NCBI RefSeq assembly: GCF_003131205.1
Contig: NZ_QFFY01000007.1
Span: 225,741-289,740, forward strand
Length of the DNA stretch: 64,000 bases
Source of the DNA: Occallatibacter savannae
GTDB lineage: Bacteria > Acidobacteriota > Terriglobia > Terriglobales > Acidobacteriaceae
Reading direction: 5' to 3'
Numbering within the stretch: position 1 is the first letter of the stretch; every line of letters starts with the position of its first letter. Both the position numbers and the translations under genes were made by a program. Below are positions 17,120 to 24,984 of this stretch, piece after piece. The notes under the pieces were generated by a model. That model saw only the letters and a program-made list of their open reading frames with translations, did no database searches and was not told the DNA's origin.

Positions 17120-18459
17120 GCAATGCTCCTCGCTTGCAACTGCGTGTCCGCGGGGGAACCGCCAAATTTGATCCCTGCCGCTTTCAGGAACTCCGAAGGC
17201 GAAGTCCCTCCCGCGAAAATCCAGACCAAATCATTCGGCAGCTCCCTCAACTCTCCCCCAACCTCGATCACCACGCTCCCAGGTCGAAACTCCACGGGCA
17301 TCGAGTTGAACAGCACTTCAATCTTCCCTGCTGTCATCTGCTCGGCAATCCGCTTAGCATTGCGATCCTTCAGCCGGCTGAACTCCCCGCGCCGGTACGA
17401 CAGCGTCACCTGATTCCCGCTCTGATGTGCGAGCCCCATCGCCGCTTCTACCGCGCTGTCGCCGCCTCCCACCACCAGGATCTTCTGATCTGTGTAGTGG
17501 TCTGCCTCGATCAGTCGATACAGCACATGCGGCAGTTCCTCGCCTTTCACGCCAAGCTTCCTGGGAGTACCCGCGCGCCCCATCGCCAGCACCACAGCCC
17601 GCGCGCGGTACTCGCCTTTGCTCGTCTTCACCTGGAACACTCCGTTCGTCCCACGCTGCACCGCATCCACCGCTGCGCCGGTCTGGATGTTCAGATCCGT
17701 GCGCGCCATGATCTTCTCCCAAAACCGCAGCAGATCTTCCTTCGACAGGCTCGTCTTGCTGAACTTTCCGTGCAGCGGAAACTCCACCGGGCTCGTCATC
17801 ACCAGCTTTTGCCGCGGATACTTCGATACCGTTCCCCCTACGCTCTCGCGCTCCAGCGTCAGCGCCGTGAGCCGATGCTCCGCAGCCCTCAACGACGCGC
17901 TGATACCCGCCGGACCCGCGCCAACGATAATTACATCCCAAACCGAGCTATCCACCGGCCTCTCCGGCGACGCGGCAAGCCGCTGCGCAATCGCATCCAC
18001 GCAATCGCGCCCCTGGTTCACCGCATTCTTGATCAGCGCCAGCCCGCCCAGTTCCCCCACAATAAACAGATTCGGAACGCTTGTTTCGTACTCTGCGCTG
18101 ATCACCGGCATGTCCGCGCTCGACCCCGGCTTGGCCATCACCATCGTGATCGCCCCCACCGGGCACGCCTCCGCGCACAGACTGTGCCCGATGCATTTAT
18201 GCGCGTTCACGATTGTTGCCTTTCCGCTCACAAGCGCCAGCACGTCGCCTTCCGGGCATACGGAAACACACGCGCCGCACCCAATGCACGCCTCGGTCAT
18301 GATCTGCGGATGTTGCGCCCTTGGCCCATCAGAGAAGACCGGCCCGCGCGCCGCCTTCTCGCGCGCGGCCTCGTCGCTTCGCTTGTGCTCCCGCCAATAA
18401 CGGATCAGAAAGAACGCCAGCACCGCGCCGGCGATCCCCCATGTCAGCAGAGTCTCCAT
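17116..18459 (-). CDS. Membrane-anchored ferredoxin / thioredoxin-reductase-like FAD oxidoreductase fusion
   Basis: Domains in order: an N-terminal membrane helix (LLTWGIAGAVLAFFLIRYW, residues 4-22), a two-cluster ferredoxin domain at about 50-110, then a flavoprotein of the thioredoxin-reductase/YpdA type. Cluster 1 is CIGCGACVSVCP. Cluster 2 reads CIGHSLCAEACP, with His where the second Cys is normally found. The FAD site is IIVGAGPAGISASL near 173, the NAD(P) site ILVVGGGDSAVEAAM near 297, and the second FAD site IFAGGTSP near 416. No CxxC redox-active disulfide is seen in the reductase part, so it is not a normal thioredoxin reductase. Inference: it moves electrons between NAD(P)H, flavin and iron-sulfur clusters at the inner membrane, feeding the cytochrome b encoded 4 bp upstream. 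Confidence 0.85.
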   Translation of the reverse strand: METLLTWGIAGAVLAFFLIRYWREHKRSDEAAREKAARGPVFSDGPRAQHPQIMTEACIGCGACVSVCPEGDVLALVSGKATIVNAHKCIGHSLCAEACPVGAITMVMAKPGSSADMPVISAEYETSVPNLFIVGELGGLALIKNAVNQGRDCVDAIAQRLAASPERPVDSSVWDVIIVGAGPAGISASLRAAEHRLTALTLERESVGGTVSKYPRQKLVMTSPVEFPLHGKFSKTSLSKEDLLRFWEKIMARTDLNIQTGAAVDAVQRGTNGVFQVKTSKGEYRARAVVLAMGRAGTPRKLGVKGEELPHVLYRLIEADHYTDQKILVVGGGDSAVEAAMGLAHQSGNQVTLSYRRGEFSRLKDRNAKRIAEQMTAGKIEVLFNSMPVEFRPGSVVIEVGGELRELPNDLVWIFAGGTSPSEFLKAAGIKFGGSPADTQLQARSIA

Positions 18460-18463
18460 CCCT

Positions 18464-19423
18464 CTAGTGCATCCCCATTCCGCCGAAGCCCAGCCCCATC
18501 ACCACCACAATATGGAGAATCGCCAGCAATGCAAAGGCATAACTGAAGGGCCGATGGATGACGTGCCACAGATGAAACACCCGCTGCGTCTGATCCAGGA
18601 ACAGAACACGCTTTGTCAGCGCCGCCTTCTGTCGCACGATACCGACAATATCTTCAACCTCGCGATTCCCCGACGAGAAAAGTCCGCCCAGCGATCGCAA
18701 CCCGGCCGACCCGCCTCCCAGCCGTCTCAGCTTCGCCATCCTGAACGGCATCGCCAGGTCGAACACCAGCATCTGCGCAATCGCAGCCAGCGCACCTACC
18801 CGGCTCGCCCGCTCCGGAGACGGAGCCTTCAACGCCTTCCTCAGTTGCTCCTCGGTAAAGACCGACTGCACCAGCAGAAACTCCGCCAGCATCCTCTCGT
18901 TATCGTGCAGTTCCCCCAGAGACATCTCCGCCGCATTCAACGACCTCGGAATCTGTGCGTACAGATACCGCCCCACGATTCCGCTCAACGCCACCGCCAG
19001 CATGATCCAGAACGCAACACCCGCAATCCCCTGAAACTTGAACGAAGCATGAAACGCAATCACGATCGGTGCCGACATCCCCGCAATCACGTGAAAATCC
19101 ATCCAATGCCGCGCAGTGCCCATCCGCCCGAGCCACGGAATCACCTTCCGCAGCGCATACAGAAAGATGATGAAGAACAGCACCGTCCCGAATATCCCCA
19201 GCTTCAGCCCAATCGTTCCGCTCGGCCTCAGTAGCTCATGCTTTGCCGAATACGGCCGCTGATCCAGCGGCAATATGTAGTAGTCCGCCCCATAAATCGC
19301 GATCGCCGCCAGAAACAGGAATGCCGCAATCGCAGCCATCTTCACCCGGATCCGATGTCCGAGTTCCTTCTGTTTCGCACGCGACCGGCCGGGCGCCGCC
19401 GCTCCAAGAATTGTGCTGCTCAT
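18464..19423 (-). CDS. Cytochrome-b-like polytopic membrane protein
   Basis: Inner-membrane protein of 319 residues with about five hydrophobic helices: AAIAAFLFLAAIAIYGADYY, LKLGIFGTVLFFIIFLYAL, a His-bearing pair around MDFHVIAGMSAPIVIAFHASF, FWIMLAVALSGIVGRYLY, and a final helix with FHLWHVIHRPFSYAFALLAILH. The paired histidines in helices are those expected of a b-type diheme membrane cytochrome or ferric-reductase-like protein. Between helices 4 and 5 lies a charged loop of about 110 residues. The start overlaps the preceding stop by 4 bp (ATGA), and the next gene encodes the ferredoxin/flavoprotein. Inference: it takes electrons across the membrane to the periplasmic multiheme proteins. 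The family name is uncertain. Confidence 0.78.
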   Translation of the reverse strand: MSSTILGAAAPGRSRAKQKELGHRIRVKMAAIAAFLFLAAIAIYGADYYILPLDQRPYSAKHELLRPSGTIGLKLGIFGTVLFFIIFLYALRKVIPWLGRMGTARHWMDFHVIAGMSAPIVIAFHASFKFQGIAGVAFWIMLAVALSGIVGRYLYAQIPRSLNAAEMSLGELHDNERMLAEFLLVQSVFTEEQLRKALKAPSPERASRVGALAAIAQMLVFDLAMPFRMAKLRRLGGGSAGLRSLGGLFSSGNREVEDIVGIVRQKAALTKRVLFLDQTQRVFHLWHVIHRPFSYAFALLAILHIVVVMGLGFGGMGMH

Positions 19424-20259
19424 TGCTGCTCCTTCGGTTGCGGCTGATCTGTGCTCTGCGCTGGGGCATCCGGACGAACCTTGTAATTCGGATCCTGCTG
19501 GGCGTCCGTCGAGAACGACTTGTAGCCTTCAAACACATGTGTATTGCGCCAGTGCTGCTTCGGCGTCGTCACATCCACCACGGCTTTCGATGGCAGCGTC
19601 CAGGTCTCGCTCCCTACGTTCTCTGCCTTGTACTCGACATGAATCTCCAGCGACCGCAGCCCCACATCGCTCATATCGTGCTCCAGGCTTGCGTCCGCCT
19701 GGATCACCTCGCCCGACGCCTTATCCAGCCACGCCGTGCCCTTCAACTCCAGCGGAAATTCCCGTCCCCGCAGAGCCAGTGCCGCCGGGGTTCTCCTTCC
19801 CGAAATATGCGCGAAGTGAATCGGAATCGTGGCCTTGTTCTGGACCACCTGCTCCGGCCCCTCCTCAAACGAAAATGCATCGCTGTAGTACGGATGAAAC
19901 ACCAGCAGCAGCGTCGTCATGCCATTGGTCGTCAGCATCGGCATCGAGACTTGCTTGTGCTTCGCATCCGGCGTCTCAATCCGCGATTCATTCAGCTGGA
20001 AGCTCTCATTACTCCCGCTCATCATGATCAGGTAATCGAACTGCGATCGCTCCGTTGAATCCGCATGACCCTTCGCATTGAGCTTCTGCTGCGTCACAGT
20101 TTCCGTGCAGTGCAGATCCGCCAACTTGCTCAGGTACCGCGACACCTGCCTCTGTGCCAGCACCACCGGGCCCGACGAGGGAACATCCGGCCCATCAGCC
20201 CGCACCAGAACGCCACTCAGCAGAATGAGCAATACAACCAGGCTCTGCTTAGGGAACAT
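19420..20259 (-). CDS. Exported periplasmic protein of unknown function in the multiheme operon
   Basis: 279 residues with a signal peptide (KQSLVVLLILLSGVLVRA). The mature protein is predicted beta-rich, with a single Cys (LADLHCTETV) and no CxxCH motif, metal site or enzyme motif that I recognise. The C-terminus is Pro/Gln-rich (QSTDQPQPKEQQ). It resembles acidobacterial lipoprotein-carrier-like (LolA/LppX-like) beta proteins only in general shape. The first codons overlap the end of the barrel gene by 11 bp and its end overlaps the cytochrome b start by 4 bp, so it is firmly part of the operon. Role unknown; a chaperone or linker between barrel and cytochrome is conceivable. Confidence 0.7.
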   Translation of the reverse strand: MFPKQSLVVLLILLSGVLVRADGPDVPSSGPVVLAQRQVSRYLSKLADLHCTETVTQQKLNAKGHADSTERSQFDYLIMMSGSNESFQLNESRIETPDAKHKQVSMPMLTTNGMTTLLLVFHPYYSDAFSFEEGPEQVVQNKATIPIHFAHISGRRTPAALALRGREFPLELKGTAWLDKASGEVIQADASLEHDMSDVGLRSLEIHVEYKAENVGSETWTLPSKAVVDVTTPKQHWRNTHVFEGYKSFSTDAQQDPNYKVRPDAPAQSTDQPQPKEQQ

Positions 20260-21997
20260 TGGCGGTCTCCCGTCTGCGTGTTGCCGCGCGATTATCGAAA
20301 CGATACCCCAGCGTAGACGTCCACTGGTTGTAATTCAGCGAGCCGCCTCGCTGAATCGTGTACATACTTTCGAAGAACAGCCTCGCGCCCAGGTTCGAAT
20401 CGAACACGAAATTGATGAACGACGAATCGTTGTTCGTCGCCACCGAAGATGCGTACGCATACTTCCCGAATTGCAGGTTCAGCCGCAGATTATCCAGCAT
20501 CTCGCGCGACAAAGTGAACGTCGTATATCTTCCCGAAGCAAACGAGCTGTCAAACTGCGCCACTCGCGCATCAGCCGTCAGCCCCGTCTTCCAGATCTCC
20601 GCCACCGTCGCCCCGAACATCTTATTGAGCGAACTTTTCGGATCGTTTGAGTCGTTGCTGCTGCCCAGGCTGAAGTACCCGGTCACATGCCGCGGAAACT
20701 GAATTCGCGCTCCGCCGTTGATCCCTTGGTACAGGTACTTGTCCAGCAGTCCCGTCCCCACCAGCGACGCATCGTACGTCGGCACATCGCGGAAATACGT
20801 ATCCGTCACATCCAGCGCCACCCGCGGATGCACCTGGACACGCACCGACAACAGGCTTTGTCCCAGCCCGACGCTGATCGCTTCTGCCCCTGGATTCGCC
20901 GTGGGTCGATCGATCTGCATCGAGTGATACACCGAGAAGATCCGCTTGAACGAAACATCATTCTCCGTGAACACGAACGGACGATTCATCTCCCACTTCA
21001 GCAGCTCCACGCCATATCCGGCTGTCGTCGAAAACCGGAAGGCATCGAAATCGCCTCCGCGAAAATTGAGATACGTGCCCCCGATCCGCCGATTCGGGTT
21101 GTAGCTCCACGAGGTCGGATCCGGCGTCGATCCCGCGAACATGCCGAGCATCGAATGCTTTCCAAATTGCAGACCACCATACGCGCCGTCGATCGTCTCC
21201 AGGCTGTTCGCATACGGCACATACAGCCTTCCAACCCCCGCCGACCAGCGCGACTCCGGATTGATATAGCTCAGGCTCATCAGATACGTCCGGTTGATCA
21301 GGTCCTGAATCGAACTCTGGTACGCCGAAGAATTCCGCCGCAGATTTCCCCGCCAGTACCCGTTCAGATTCCAGTGCGTCCCGAAGATCCGCGTAAAATC
21401 CGCCCGGAAAACCATCCCGTACGAGCTGGACGTCGACGACCCCTGCCCAACTTCCCGAATCGTGCTGACGTCGAAACCAATCCGTCCTCTGATCTGGTTG
21501 ACTTCAGGAAGCGGTGGCCGTGGCACCTTCTCCCGCACCTCCTCATCCAGCGGATCTCCCGCGCTGAAGCTCACCACCATCGGATACTGCCGCGTGTTCC
21601 CCAGCGTGTCGCTCTCCACCCGCTTCGCAACTTCCGTGTCCGGCAGTGACAGCACATCGCCCGACGTGACGTTCCTGCTGCTCACCTCCACCTCGCACAC
21701 CGCTGACGACGAAGCAATCGCCACCACCTTCAGCTTCGCGATCACACCGGGCTCAATCGCCTCATTTCCCTTCCCCGTCTTCGTCGGATCCTGCTTGACA
21801 ACCAGGACCGTGCCCTCCTGCAGCCCCGCGTCCCGCCCGCCATCCACATACGCGTTGTTCCCATTCACATACTGGACGCGGAAATCCGTACGAATCGGCG
21901 CGCGCGCACTCTGCGCCTGGTCTTGTACCTGGATTGCCGGACTCTGCGCCGCCCACGCCGGCCCTGCAATCATCAGCATGATGAGCAATCGCCGCAT
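20249..21997 (-). CDS. Predicted outer-membrane beta-barrel protein of the multiheme conduit
   Basis: 582 residues: signal peptide (MRRLLIMLMIAGPAWA), a soluble domain at about 35-135 (DGGRDAGLQEGTVLVV ... VTSGDVLSLP), then from about 185 a long run of alternating hydrophobic/aromatic strands such as GMVFRADFTRIFG, HWNLNGYWRGNLR, YLMSLSYINPESRWSAGVGRLYVP and GYFSLGSSNDSND. A strand with a C-proximal aromatic follows (STLGYRFDNRAATRR). This fits a barrel of roughly 18-22 strands. It starts 3 bp after the 34-CxxCH cytochrome gene ends. Porin-cytochrome conduits in other phyla pair such a barrel with a multiheme cytochrome; no sequence relation to a named porin could be tested here. Confidence 0.78.
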   Translation of the reverse strand: MRRLLIMLMIAGPAWAAQSPAIQVQDQAQSARAPIRTDFRVQYVNGNNAYVDGGRDAGLQEGTVLVVKQDPTKTGKGNEAIEPGVIAKLKVVAIASSSAVCEVEVSSRNVTSGDVLSLPDTEVAKRVESDTLGNTRQYPMVVSFSAGDPLDEEVREKVPRPPLPEVNQIRGRIGFDVSTIREVGQGSSTSSSYGMVFRADFTRIFGTHWNLNGYWRGNLRRNSSAYQSSIQDLINRTYLMSLSYINPESRWSAGVGRLYVPYANSLETIDGAYGGLQFGKHSMLGMFAGSTPDPTSWSYNPNRRIGGTYLNFRGGDFDAFRFSTTAGYGVELLKWEMNRPFVFTENDVSFKRIFSVYHSMQIDRPTANPGAEAISVGLGQSLLSVRVQVHPRVALDVTDTYFRDVPTYDASLVGTGLLDKYLYQGINGGARIQFPRHVTGYFSLGSSNDSNDPKSSLNKMFGATVAEIWKTGLTADARVAQFDSSFASGRYTTFTLSREMLDNLRLNLQFGKYAYASSVATNNDSSFINFVFDSNLGARLFFESMYTIQRGGSLNYNQWTSTLGYRFDNRAATRRRETANVP

Positions 21998-22000
21998 CGC

Positions 22001-24604
22001 CTAACCTCCGCCACCGCTCTTGTGGCATGCGTAGCAGTTCACGCTGTTGTACACATATCCCGACACGCCACTGTGGCGCGGATTAGTCGCAGACGCCGTA
22101 TGGCAGTTCGTGCACGTGAATACCGAGTAGTCGTTAGAGTTCGTGTGGCAAGTCGTGCAAACACCGTTCGCATTTCCATGCGTCAGCGGGAAGAATGTGT
22201 GGTACTGGGCAGGCAGCGTTGCCGGCAGCCACGCCGTCGTCGTATGGCACGTCGTGCAGCTGGTCGGCCACCCGGCCGTAACGTGATTCGGATTTGTCGT
22301 CGACGTGAAGTCCGCCTTATGGCACGAGTAGCAGTCCGTTGGCGTCCCCGCGAACACGTTATTGATGTGGCATTTGTTGCACGCCACGTTCACGTGCGCC
22401 CCCGTCAGCGGAAACGGCGTGTTGTTGTGGTTGAACGTCGCACCCGCCCACGATGTCGTCGTGTGGCACGTATCGCACGTCGTCGGGAATCCTGCCGATG
22501 CGTGGTTTGGATCCGTCGTTCCGTTCCAATCCGTCTGATGGCACCCATAGCAGGTCGTCGGCAGCGTCGTATAGTTGTTGTTCGTGTGGCACTGCGTGCA
22601 CTGCAGAGTCGTATGCGCCCCGGTCAGCGGAAATGCCGTGTTGTTGTGATTGAACGACGACGGGCTCCACGCACTCGTCGTATGGCAGATCGAGCAGTCC
22701 GTCGGGAACCCCGACGACACGTGGTTCGGATTGGTCGTCCCCGTAAAATCCGCCTTGTGGCACGAGTAGCAGGCCGTCGGCGTCGAAGTGTAATTGTTGT
22801 TCGTGTGGCACTGCACGCACTGCAGCGTCGCATGCGCGCCCGTCAGCGGATAGTTGGCGTATGTCGCGTGATTGAAGTTGACGTTCGTCCAGTTTGTCGT
22901 GCTGTGGCACGTATCGCAGGTCGTTGGAAACGCCGCCGCCGCATGATTCGGATTTGTCGTCCCCTTCCAGTCCGTCTGATGGCACCCGTAGCAGGTCGTC
23001 GGCAGCGTCGTGTAGTTGTTGTTCACGTGACACTGCGCGCAAGGCACCGTCGCATGCGCGCCCGTCAGCGGAAACACCGAAGCGTGATTGAAAGTTGCCG
23101 ACGTCCAGTTCGTGGTCGTGTGACAGAGCGTGCAGTCCGTCGGGAAGCCCGACGCAGCGTGAGCGGGATCCTTCGTTCCGTTGTAGTCCGCCTGATGGCA
23201 CCCATAGCACGCCGTCGGCAGCGTCGTGTAGTTGTTGTTCACGTGGCACTGCGCGCAAGGCACCGTCGTATGCGCCCCCGTCAACGGGAACGATGTGTTG
23301 TTGTGATTGAAAGTCGCAAGCGTCCACGACGTCGTGTTATGGCACTGCGTGCAATCCGTCGGGAACCCCGATGCCACGTGCGGTGGATTGTTCGTCGCCT
23401 TGTAATCCGCCTGGTGGCATCCGTAACAGGTCGTTGGCAGCGTAGTGTAGTTGTTGTTCACATGGCACTGCGCGCACTGCACCGTCGTATGCGCTCCCGT
23501 CAGCGGGAATGCAGTGGCGCTGTGATTGAACGACGATGGTTTCCACCCGCTCGTCGTGTGGCAAACGGAGCAGTCCGTCGGAAATCCCGATGCCACGTGA
23601 TTAGGATCCGTCGCGCTCGTGAAGTCCGCCTTGTGGCATGAGTAGCAATCCGTCGGCGTCGACACGTAGTTGTTGTTCGTGTGGCACTGCGCGCATTGCA
23701 CCGTCGCATGCATTCCCGTCAGCGGCCAGTGCGCATACACCGTGTGATCAAACTTCGCGTTCAGCCAGTCAGACGTGGTGTGGCAGGTCGCGCAATCGTG
23801 GGGCAACCCCAGCTGTACGTGCGGCGGGTTCTTGCTGTTGTTGAAGTCCGTCGCGTGGCAGCCAAAGCACGTGGCCGGCGTACCCGCAAACACATTGTTC
23901 ACGTGGCAACTCGTGCACGGCAGCGTCGCATGAGCTCCGGTCAGCGCAAACCCCGTCTGCTTCAGGTGATCGAACTTCGCATTCAGCCAGCTATTTGCTG
24001 TATGGCAGTTCTCGCACGTTGTCGGAAATCCCGACGATACGTGATTCAAAACCGGAGTCCTGAAATCCTTCTGATGGCACGAGTAGCAAGCCGTCGATAA
24101 CCCGACAAACTGGCCCGCCGCCGCATTCTTGTGGCAATCCTCGCACGCCAGCATCGCATGCGCCCCCACCAGCGGAAAACGATTCAGGTGATCGCGGATG
24201 TCCTTATTCGATACCTGCCAGCCCTTCACCGTATGGCAGTTCTCGCAGTTCGCTCCAAACTGCCGACGATGAATGTCCGCATGGCAATCCGCGCAATTCT
24301 TGCTCACGTTCTTGAAGATCAGGCTCGTGTGGCACTTCGTGCAGGTCACCTTCTGGTGCATTCCCCGCAGCGGATATCCGGTCTGATCATGACTGAATTC
24401 TGGATTTGAACGGATCGGCTTCCAGCTCGTGTAGGTGTGGCACTCCTGGCACGCAATCGCGATCGGCCCATGCGGATTCGTCACCTTGGCCTGCGGCGCG
24501 CCCCCTACCTGCGGACGCGGATTCTCGGCAGGCTTCTGCAGGGCCATGCCTGCAAGCAAGGGCGTCGCAATCACAAACAGAAGCAGCTGGCGCTTACGAT
24601 CCAT
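22001..24604 (-). CDS. Exported c-type cytochrome with 34 CxxCH heme motifs in tandem triheme repeats
   Basis: The ATG at 24604 gives MDRKRQLLLFVIATPLLAGMALQ, a good signal peptide; the longer in-frame version to 24673 adds an unlikely 23 residues. I count 34 CxxCH motifs in 867 residues, one heme per about 25 residues. Hemes 8-31 form eight nearly identical triheme modules of about 73 residues with the order CAQCH-VNNNY, CYGCH-QADY, FPTDCTLCH-TT.W, then FNH and FPLTGAH. Hemes 5-7 form a divergent ninth module. The extra His residues (PNH, FNH, GAH) are available as distal ligands. Such proteins conduct electrons along heme chains in the periplasm or outside the cell. It precedes the outer-membrane barrel gene by 3 bp. 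Confidence 0.93.
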   Translation of the reverse strand: MDRKRQLLLFVIATPLLAGMALQKPAENPRPQVGGAPQAKVTNPHGPIAIACQECHTYTSWKPIRSNPEFSHDQTGYPLRGMHQKVTCTKCHTSLIFKNVSKNCADCHADIHRRQFGANCENCHTVKGWQVSNKDIRDHLNRFPLVGAHAMLACEDCHKNAAAGQFVGLSTACYSCHQKDFRTPVLNHVSSGFPTTCENCHTANSWLNAKFDHLKQTGFALTGAHATLPCTSCHVNNVFAGTPATCFGCHATDFNNSKNPPHVQLGLPHDCATCHTTSDWLNAKFDHTVYAHWPLTGMHATVQCAQCHTNNNYVSTPTDCYSCHKADFTSATDPNHVASGFPTDCSVCHTTSGWKPSSFNHSATAFPLTGAHTTVQCAQCHVNNNYTTLPTTCYGCHQADYKATNNPPHVASGFPTDCTQCHNTTSWTLATFNHNNTSFPLTGAHTTVPCAQCHVNNNYTTLPTACYGCHQADYNGTKDPAHAASGFPTDCTLCHTTTNWTSATFNHASVFPLTGAHATVPCAQCHVNNNYTTLPTTCYGCHQTDWKGTTNPNHAAAAFPTTCDTCHSTTNWTNVNFNHATYANYPLTGAHATLQCVQCHTNNNYTSTPTACYSCHKADFTGTTNPNHVSSGFPTDCSICHTTSAWSPSSFNHNNTAFPLTGAHTTLQCTQCHTNNNYTTLPTTCYGCHQTDWNGTTDPNHASAGFPTTCDTCHTTTSWAGATFNHNNTPFPLTGAHVNVACNKCHINNVFAGTPTDCYSCHKADFTSTTNPNHVTAGWPTSCTTCHTTTAWLPATLPAQYHTFFPLTHGNANGVCTTCHTNSNDYSVFTCTNCHTASATNPRHSGVSGYVYNSVNCYACHKSGGGG
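22240..23935 (-). repeat. Tandem triheme coding repeats, about 219 bp per unit, eight units
   Basis: Within the 34-CxxCH gene the minus strand repeats a unit of about 72-74 codons encoding three CxxCH motifs. Words such as GTGGCACTGCGCGCA and TAGTTGTTGTTC (plus strand) recur in every unit. Units differ by point changes, mostly silent or conservative, pointing to expansion by duplication followed by divergence. Boundaries are approximate. Confidence 0.8.
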
Positions 24605-24984
24605 CCGCCTTCCGCAACCTCCCGCCTGGCTCACTATCCAAACGAAGGCATAAAGCGAGTCCTTCGCTGTCACGCATCAGCCACGGCACATACCGCATCG
24701 GGTGCAGACATTCATCCACCCGAAATTCACTCAATACAGATCAGCAGTTTCTCTGAACATCAAAGAGCCTGCTTCCAAATCAAGGTTGTTACCGGGAGTG
24801 TGTGCGCGGCCATGAAGCGTTCAGCTGGCTTCGGCGGGGTGGCGCGGCGTGCCTCTTACGGGTCAATCCGGTCTTGCTTTGTTTTAAGGCAACAGATGGT
24901 GCCTGATTGACGCAGATGGGGGTTACTAAGTGAGCCTGACAACTATTTGAACTCACAATACAACAGCAATTGTTTTCGAGTCCA
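24605..24984. other. 380-bp gap between the two multiheme cytochrome genes
   Basis: No supported gene. A 99-codon cysteine-rich frame on the minus strand (24789-25088) overlaps the end of the upstream cytochrome and has no ribosome-binding site or family sequence. The gap is long compared with the 3-bp and overlapping junctions downstream, so it probably holds a separate promoter for the 34-heme operon, a processing site or a small RNA. No convincing promoter or terminator hairpin could be picked out by eye. Confidence 0.4.

Noticed and set aside
17116..18459. Reading the FAD protein as a normal thioredoxin reductase
   Set aside because: No CxxC redox disulfide is present in the reductase part, and the ferredoxin domain and membrane helix do not fit TrxB.
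21923..23641. Long Arg-rich open frame of 572 codons on the plus strand
   Set aside because: It is the reverse complement of the CxxCH repeat gene; the composition follows from TGGCA-rich antisense codons and there is no ribosome-binding site.
22001..24604. Regular DNA repeats at first sight similar to a CRISPR array
   Set aside because: Unit length is about 219 bp, fully in frame and encoding CxxCH modules; no short identical repeats with unique spacers.
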